Below are positions 39,667 through 44,261 of a stretch of DNA of 44,261 nt, piece by piece. The notes under the pieces were generated by a model. That model was not told the origin of the DNA. It searched no databases and saw only the letters and a program-made list of their open reading frames with translations. Position 1 is the first letter of the stretch; each line of letters starts with the position of its first letter. Where the stretch lies: positions 1-44,261 of the forward strand of contig NZ_FOAZ01000041.1 in NCBI RefSeq assembly GCF_900109465.1, in the 5' to 3' direction. A program made the position numbers and the translations under genes. The DNA is from Streptacidiphilus jiangxiensis. GTDB lineage: Bacteria; Actinomycetota; Actinomycetes; Streptomycetales; Streptomycetaceae.

Positions 39667-40464
39667 TTGCCCCGTGCTGTCCTCGTCACTGCCCCCGCAG
39701 ACCCGCCCACCGCGCAGGACACGCTGCGGTCCCTGGCCCCGCGCTGGGCCATGTGGATCACCAGCACACTGCTGTACACCGCCCGGCCGTTGCAGCGCGG
39801 CGACCTCGACGACGCGCTGCCGTTCGTCCCCGCCGCCACGATGAGCCTGCGCCTGACCCACCTGCGCAACCTCGGGATCATCGAACGGCCCGGCGGCGGG
39901 CACCGTGCCCCGATCCAGCTCAACGACCGCGGCCAGGAACTCAGCTCCCTCTACACCGCGCTGTCCGTGTGGGCCGGCAACCACGTCGACATCGGCACCA
40001 CGGCCAACACCGAGCGCGTCGAGAACGCGCTGCACCGCCTCACGCTCACCGACACCAACCGCGTACTGCAACTCCTCGCCGACCACGGCTGGATGCGCAT
40101 CGTGGACATCGCCGAGCAGATCGGCCAGTCAGAGTCCGTCACAACCTCCCGGCTGCGCCGCATGCAGGACGACGGCCTGATCGACCGGACCGGCCCCAAT
40201 TGGGGAGACCCCTACACCCTCACCCCTGCCGCCCGCGAACTGCCGCCGGTCTACGCCGCCGCGCACGACTGGGCCAACCTCCGTACCGGCCAGACCCGTC
40301 CGCACCCACAGGCACGACGGGCGGCCGCCACACTGACCAGCGCCGTGCCCGCTGTGGCGAGCGCGGGACGGCCGGTGCCCGGCGTGCGGTTCAGCGACCT
40401 CGCCTCCGCCCCGGCGGCGTCCTACGCGGCACGAGCCGATCGGGTCATCGCCGTCCGACGCTGA
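39667..40464 (+). CDS. Tandem winged-helix transcriptional regulator (HxlR/MarR-like)
   Basis: A 265-residue protein with two winged-helix domains. Domain one (about 15-105) is HxlR-like: TLRSLAPRWAMWITSTLLYT, MSLRLTHLRNLGIIERPGGG and the wing APIQLNDRGQEL. Domain two (about 120-205) is MarR/Lrp-like: RVLQLLADHGWMRIVDIAEQ, SESVTTSRLRRMQDDGLIDR and PYTLTPAAREL. The tail ends VIAVRR. TTG 39667 follows GGAG by six bases. It is the best candidate in the window for a regulator of the divergent promoter region. Confidence 0.84.
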   Translation: MPRAVLVTAPADPPTAQDTLRSLAPRWAMWITSTLLYTARPLQRGDLDDALPFVPAATMSLRLTHLRNLGIIERPGGGHRAPIQLNDRGQELSSLYTALSVWAGNHVDIGTTANTERVENALHRLTLTDTNRVLQLLADHGWMRIVDIAEQIGQSESVTTSRLRRMQDDGLIDRTGPNWGDPYTLTPAARELPPVYAAAHDWANLRTGQTRPHPQARRAAATLTSAVPAVASAGRPVPGVRFSDLASAPAASYAARADRVIAVRR

Positions 40465-40512
40465 CCCGCACGAAGTTCACCAGCAGCCCAACCCGCAAGG
40501 AGAAGAAGACCG

Positions 40513-41094
40513 TTGCCGACCCGAGCACTTGTCGCCCGTCCCTGCCCGGACGGCGGTTTCAAAGGCCGCTACGTCCACAGCGACGGCAACCCCGACTTCA
40601 TGGTCCCGGTCCTGATCGCCGCCCGGCGGTCCCGCTTCGCCGACGACCACGACGCGCTGGCCGAGCACCTGCTCAGCCACGAGGCGGGCTGGGAGTCACT
40701 GGGCGAGGACCTGATCCAGCCCACCGGCGACCTCGCGGCCATGTTCCACGGCCTTGGGGACGGGACGTGCTTCTGCCACGACTTCGATGGCGCCGACGCC
40801 CAGCCCTTGATCACCGAGGCGGACATCGCGGACCGAGCCGACATCGAATGGGTCTACGTCCTGCGGCCCGACGGCCTGGAGGTCATCGACCCCCACCGCG
40901 ACCCGGACGACCCCCGCGGCCCGCTCATCCCCTGGGACCACGACCTGCAGATGCCGATCCCCGAGTGGCTCCTGCGCCGCTGGCGACCGACCACGCCCGC
41001 GCCACCGCGCCGCCCACCACCCACCCGAGCCGGCGCCAAACCGGCCACCGCCACGAGGGCCGACGTCATCACCCGCAAGCCCCCGAGCCGATGA
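40513..41094 (+). CDS. Hypothetical protein
   Basis: A 193-residue acidic protein starting at TTG 40513 after AAGGAGAAG. The body has short strands and helices (KGRYVHSDGNPDFMVPVLIA; DALAEHLLSHEAGWESLGED; WVYVLRPDGLEVIDPHRDPD) with three Cys near FCHDFDG. The last 40 residues are Pro/Thr/Arg-rich, ending RKPPSR. Its stop overlaps the next ATG. No family recognised. Confidence 0.76.
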   Translation: MPTRALVARPCPDGGFKGRYVHSDGNPDFMVPVLIAARRSRFADDHDALAEHLLSHEAGWESLGEDLIQPTGDLAAMFHGLGDGTCFCHDFDGADAQPLITEADIADRADIEWVYVLRPDGLEVIDPHRDPDDPRGPLIPWDHDLQMPIPEWLLRRWRPTTPAPPRRPPPTRAGAKPATATRADVITRKPPSR

Positions 41095-41705
41095 CCCCGG
41101 CTCCGCTCATGCACACACCCCACCACGCCCCGGCCGGCAACACGATGGCGCAACTCGATGTGTTGGGCACCGCCGTCGCTCAGCGGCTGCCCGGCACTTG
41201 GACAAGCACCCACCTCGACCTCAACGACCAGGCGACCCGCACCGACCTCGTCGACCGGCTCTGGGACCAGGGAATCGCCCACTGGGCGCTGAACGACTTC
41301 GTCCAACCCGATGGTGGCTGCCTAATCCTCGGGCCGAAAGAGCAGCGACTCCTGCTGCTACGCCGCCCCCTCGCCCAGCGTCGCCGTGCCCCCTACGTGG
41401 TGTCGGGCCTGGTCCCAGGCTGGGCGGTCGAACTCGCCCAGGGCCGTGATCCCGCCAACGCCATCTCCATTCCCGCTGATCCCGTCCGGGCCGCCGCGCT
41501 CATCGCCCGCCGCCTGCTGTCCCGATACGAAGACGCACTCCACGCCTGGACCGAGCAGGACACGCTCGACGCCTGGTGGCAGTCCCTGGCTCTGCACGCC
41601 CAGCGATCGGGAACAGCCTGGCGGAGGACCGGCAGGGTGGGGCAGCAGCCGACAACGCCCCTGTCCGCGTCCGCAGCAACTCGTCCGCCGACACGGTCAC
41701 GGTGA
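41091..41705 (+). CDS. Hypothetical protein
   Basis: A 204-residue protein, ATGA-coupled to the gene before it. After a His-rich flexible start, an alpha/beta region reads LDVLGTAVAQRLPGTWTSTH, LVDRLWDQGIAHWALNDFVQ, GGCLILGPKEQRLLLLRRPL and YVVSGLVPGWAVELAQG. A helical part with ARRLLSRYEDALHAWTEQD follows. The tail ends RPPTRSR and overlaps the repeat-rich region that follows. It is the last gene of the rightward operon. Confidence 0.76.
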   Translation: MTPAPLMHTPHHAPAGNTMAQLDVLGTAVAQRLPGTWTSTHLDLNDQATRTDLVDRLWDQGIAHWALNDFVQPDGGCLILGPKEQRLLLLRRPLAQRRRAPYVVSGLVPGWAVELAQGRDPANAISIPADPVRAAALIARRLLSRYEDALHAWTEQDTLDAWWQSLALHAQRSGTAWRRTGRVGQQPTTPLSASAATRPPTRSR

Positions 41706-42210
41706 ACCATCCTGGCGTCCCTCCGTCCCAGTCAGCTCAGCAAGTTCCGCTTGCGGACGGACGGAATCGCGGACCGGCCTGTCCGTCCGCGAGTACCGAA
41801 GGCCAAGCTGCGCGCCGTCCCAGACATCCGGCTGGGTGGTCCAGAGTCAAAGTCAATTAGCCGGGTAGACCGGTGCACGGGGCGCCGAGAGCGGAACAGC
41901 GTCCGCCGATTCATCGCTGAGCAGCGCGGACAACGGGGCAGAACCTGCGTGCGCCAGGTCACAACACGCCCTCGTGAAGCAGACGGTCCGGCAGACGGAC
42001 GGTCGACAGCGGTACTGGCCACGCTGCGACGGCGGCCAGAACGAGCGCGGGCATCCTCCGGAGCCCGCCCCACGGGCCAGCCGACTGTCCGCAGCGGACA
42101 AGGCGACCACTCATCGGCTATCCGCAAAAGCGGCGGACAGCCCTCCGCGGCCGACGGGCAACGGCGGTTCGCACCCCTCCGTCCGCCGCTGTCCGCTGTC
42201 CGTCCGCTCC
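41640..42210. repeat. TGTCCGC/GCGGACA repeat region (origin- or partition-like)
   Basis: Many short repeats of TGTCCGC or its complement lie in this stretch. Examples are 41662-41668, the inverted pair GCGGACGGAC (41753-41762) and GTCCGTCCGC (41781-41790), 41926-41932, a perfect 15-base palindrome TGTCCGC-A-GCGGACA (42086-42100), 42133-42139 and 42190-42196. No convincing gene occupies 41706-42416, apart from a possible decayed fragment near 42225-42420. Dense short repeats in a non-coding gap are the usual look of a plasmid replication origin or centromere. The exact role is inference. Confidence 0.5.
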
Positions 42211-42416
42211 GGTCGGCCACCACCGCACCAAGGAGCAAGTCGCCGACTCCTTCCACGCAGTGATCAGCCGTCTGCTCGCGGTCGGAAGCGCCGGGCACTG
42301 CATCAGGACCCCGGGGCGGCGCGGTTGATCGAGCGCAATGTCGCAGCCCGGCAGCGTCCTTCTACGGCGCTGAAATCCGTCGCGCCCAACCAACCCGCCG
42401 AGACCCTCTTGGGAGA

Positions 42417-43313
42417 GTGAATATCGACGACCACGCGGCAGTCATCCGACCGCATCACGAGGACTACCTGATCCACCGCACCCGCGAACGCCTCACCCCG
42501 GCCGAGCGGCTGCCCGAACTCCTGGCCTCCTACCGCAAGGCCGACGGCGACCTCGGCGCGGTTCTTGGGCGGTACGGTCTGACCGACCAGCTCGGAGACG
42601 GACCCCTGGAAGCCGACTGCGAGTGCGCCAGCTGTCAGGAGCCGACGGACTACTTCGACCCGACCGCGACGCTGCAGTGGGCGTACCTGCTGACGCCGGC
42701 GGGCATCCACGTCGCGGGCCCTTTCGACATGTGGCTCCGCCATGAGGAGGCGGCTGCCGTCTGGGCGGCCGAAGCCGACGACTACCTTCCGACGGCGCCC
42801 GAGCCCGAGGGGCGGCTCGGCCAGGGCACGCTCGTGCCCTGGACCACAGACCCCGGTCAGGACTTCACCGCGCCCGCCTACCGATGGCAGCTCGGGAATC
42901 CCGTGGAGGTGGTGGACACGACCGCCTACCGGGCAAACGACGTCACGTACGCCTATCGCGTCGCCGCGTACGGGCGCGCGGAGCAGCTCCTGCTCGACCA
43001 CGGCTGCGTCCCCTCCGGTCACGGCGACCAGCCGGCCAGCATCGGGGTCGCGGCCACGCGCGGCTACCGACTCCCACCGGGCACGCCCCGCTGGGTCGTG
43101 CAGGGGCGCAGCGAGGCCGACCGCGCGCTGGAAGACTACGCCGAGCCCGTGCTCAGCATCTACCACGACGCTGTGCGCAGCCACCGGCACAGCGAAGACC
43201 TCGCCCAAGTCGTGCTCCGGCACGTGCGCCGACCGGGAGAACAATCGGTGGCCCTGTCCGGCTATCGGCAACTGGAGGAGGACCTGCAGACTAGGGCGCG
43301 TATCGGGTTGTGA
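42417..43313 (+). CDS. Hypothetical protein truncated by the right IS
   Basis: The native part encodes about 292 residues and reaches the IS boundary at 43292; the last six (ARIGL) and the stop come from the IS, so the original C-terminus is lost. It is acidic and soluble, with a Cys pair in DCECASCQEP, TLQWAYLLTPAGIHVAGPFD, PAYRWQLGNPVEVVDTTAYR and RAEQLLLDHGCVPSG. GTG 42417 lies very close to a GGGAGAG site; ATC 42423 in the same frame is better spaced. No family recognised. Confidence 0.7.
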   Translation: MNIDDHAAVIRPHHEDYLIHRTRERLTPAERLPELLASYRKADGDLGAVLGRYGLTDQLGDGPLEADCECASCQEPTDYFDPTATLQWAYLLTPAGIHVAGPFDMWLRHEEAAAVWAAEADDYLPTAPEPEGRLGQGTLVPWTTDPGQDFTAPAYRWQLGNPVEVVDTTAYRANDVTYAYRVAAYGRAEQLLLDHGCVPSGHGDQPASIGVAATRGYRLPPGTPRWVVQGRSEADRALEDYAEPVLSIYHDAVRSHRHSEDLAQVVLRHVRRPGEQSVALSGYRQLEEDLQTRARIGL

Positions 43314-43366
43314 TCAATCTGCCGGATCTGCTTCGTTGTGGAAGTGGATCCGGTAGATCGTCTTGG

Positions 43367-43864
43367 GTGACGCGCGTGCAACTGAACGATGCGGAGTGGG
43401 AGTTCATCGAGCCCTACCTGCCGGTCGGCGCCTTCGGGCCGTATCCGGAGCGACTGCGGCAGCAGTTCGAGGGCGTGGTCTGGCGCTTCAGGACCGGCGC
43501 GCAGTGGCGGGAGATGCCTCAGGAGTTCGGCGCCTGGTCAACGGTCGCCAACCGCTTCCGGCAGTGGCGTGACATCGGAGTCTTCGAGGCCCTGCTGGAG
43601 GGCCTGATCGCGGAAGCCGCGAGGCGGGGCGAGGTGGACCTGTCCCTGGTCAGCATTGACTCCACCACCGCGCGCGCCCATCACGACGCCGCTGGGATGC
43701 ACCTGAGCGAGGACGTGCTCACCGCCCTGGAAAAGGCCGCGGCCGAGGAAGAGACGGCCAGGTCAAAGGGGGCAGCGCCGAGGAACAAAACCGGCAGGAC
43801 GCAGACGCCTATCCCAACCGGGAAGAGCGCCGACGTATCCGGCGACGCCACAGACTCCGACTGA
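43367..43864 (+). CDS. IS5-family transposase OrfA
   Basis: 165 residues, same sequence as the left copy. The slippery heptamer A_AAG_GGG lies at 43765-43771, in the correct phase for a -1 tandem slip (Lys-Gly codons). If no shift occurs, translation ends at 43864 with GDATDSD. Confidence 0.85.
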   Translation: MTRVQLNDAEWEFIEPYLPVGAFGPYPERLRQQFEGVVWRFRTGAQWREMPQEFGAWSTVANRFRQWRDIGVFEALLEGLIAEAARRGEVDLSLVSIDSTTARAHHDAAGMHLSEDVLTALEKAAAEEETARSKGAAPRNKTGRTQTPIPTGKSADVSGDATDSD

Positions 43865-44261
43865 AGCAGGCTCTCCTGGGACGATCCCGAGGCGGACAGA
43901 CCAGCAAGGTGCACCTGGCCGCGGACCGCAAGTGCCGCCCGCTGGCGTTCATCCTGACCGCAGGACAGGCCGCGGACAGCCCCCAGTTCATCCCAGTGCT
44001 GAAGAAGATCCGGGTCCGCGGGGCCGTCGGACGTCCTCGCACCCGGCCGGACGCACTCGCCGGAGACAAGGCCTATTCGTCCCGCGGCAACCGAACCCAT
44101 CTGCGAAATCGCCATATCAAGGCGGTGATCCCGGAGAAGACGGACCAGGCCGCGAATCGGAGGAAGAAGGGCCGCGCGGGCGGTCGGCCGGTCGGCCACG
44201 ACGCCGAGCTCTACAAGGAGCGGAACACCGTCGAGCGCCTGATCAACAAGCTGAAGGCCTG
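43765..44261 (+). CDS. IS5-family transposase OrfB (frame -1, partial)
   Basis: The downstream frame is entered from OrfA by -1 frameshifting. It carries the second catalytic Asp (ALAGDKAYSS) and the Glu segment (ERNTVERLINKLK) and is open to the window end. With OrfA it would give a DDE transposase of normal IS5-group length once the missing last part is added. Confidence 0.8.

Larger units (their letters stand above)
43292..44261 (+). mobile_element. IS5-family insertion sequence, right copy (incomplete)
   Basis: This is the inverted partner of 1-970, entering the native gene after CAGAC at a TA. It is cut by the window end at the same internal point as the left copy. Two inverted copies around a 42 kb interior could allow inversion of the interior by recombination. 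They also explain why an assembly would end here. Confidence 0.9.

Noticed and set aside
38943..41705. A 920-codon plus-strand frame
   Set aside because: Most of it is Arg/Pro-rich shadow of the genes at 38650, 39667 and 40513. Only the final part from ATG 41091 looks coding.
41751..42263. A 170-codon frame inside the TGTCCGC repeat field
   Set aside because: Sequence is repeat-driven and Arg/Ser/Pro-rich, with no SD and poor codon bias.
42225..42420. Possible decayed gene fragment (TKEQVADSFHAVISRLLAVG, then ALHQDPGAARLIERNVAARQ in another frame)
   Set aside because: It looks protein-like but is short, needs a frameshift and has no recognisable family, so I did not list it as a gene.
1..44261. 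tRNA genes, attachment-site tRNA fragments, rRNA, riboswitches and CRISPR arrays
   Set aside because: None was recognisable by reading either strand. A covariance-model search would be needed to exclude small RNAs.

Overview
The window is very GC-rich. It uses GTG and TTG starts freely, packs genes with 4-base ATGA/GTGA overlaps, and encodes several DUF317-type proteins plus actinobacterial-type type IV secretion (T4SS) parts. Together this points to Streptomyces or a close relative. I read it as an accessory conjugative element (plasmid, or integrated conjugative element) rather than core chromosome. No rRNA, tRNA, CRISPR array or housekeeping operon was seen.

Layout: (1) 1-970 and 43292-44261 are inverted, nearly identical copies of one IS5-family insertion sequence. 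Both are cut at the same internal point by the window ends, so the contig probably stops in a repeat. (2) 1.0-4.6 kb (+) holds two tandem tyrosine recombinases of Tn554-like arrangement, a hairpin, and then the broken 5' part of a C5 cytosine methyltransferase gene. (3) 4.6-34.4 kb (-) is one long leftward gene train. Transcribed from 34.4 kb it encodes an NlpC/P60 cell-wall hydrolase, a small pilin-like membrane protein, a VirB8-like protein, a VirB6-like protein, an SCO6880-like protein, a VirB4 ATPase, a ParB-like protein, many unknown proteins, a degenerate relaxase-like gene, an ATP-grasp ligase with a FemAB/GNAT-like transferase, a VirD4/TraG coupling protein, a DNA-modification-like block (XF1762, PP-loop/PAPS-reductase-like, C5 methyltransferase), a tandem DnaB N-domain protein, a DUF317 protein and four helical unknowns. 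(4) 34.45-35.06 kb is a lower-GC divergent control region. (5) 35.06-41.7 kb (+) is a rightward operon: beta-class DNA methyltransferase, GNAT, DUF317 proteins, a tandem winged-helix regulator and unknowns. (6) 41.64-42.21 kb is rich in TGTCCGC/GCGGACA repeats (origin-like). (7) The last native gene, at 42.4 kb, is truncated by the right IS.

Working model (inference): the leftward train builds a cell-envelope-spanning conjugation machine together with accessory proteins. The rightward operon carries DNA-protection, regulatory and unknown functions. Both are controlled from the 34.8 kb bidirectional promoter. Decay marks (frameshifted methyltransferase, relaxase-like gene without catalytic histidines, frameshifted DUF317 gene, IS insertions) suggest the element may be partly crippled.

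The observations most worth following are: Arg-terminated, Pro/Ala-rich C-terminal tails on about half of the proteins but on almost none of the secretion-machine parts; at least two genes whose only well-placed start codon is ATC; a roughly 50-residue module recurring in five unknown proteins; and the ATP-grasp/FemAB-like pair inside the conjugation operon.
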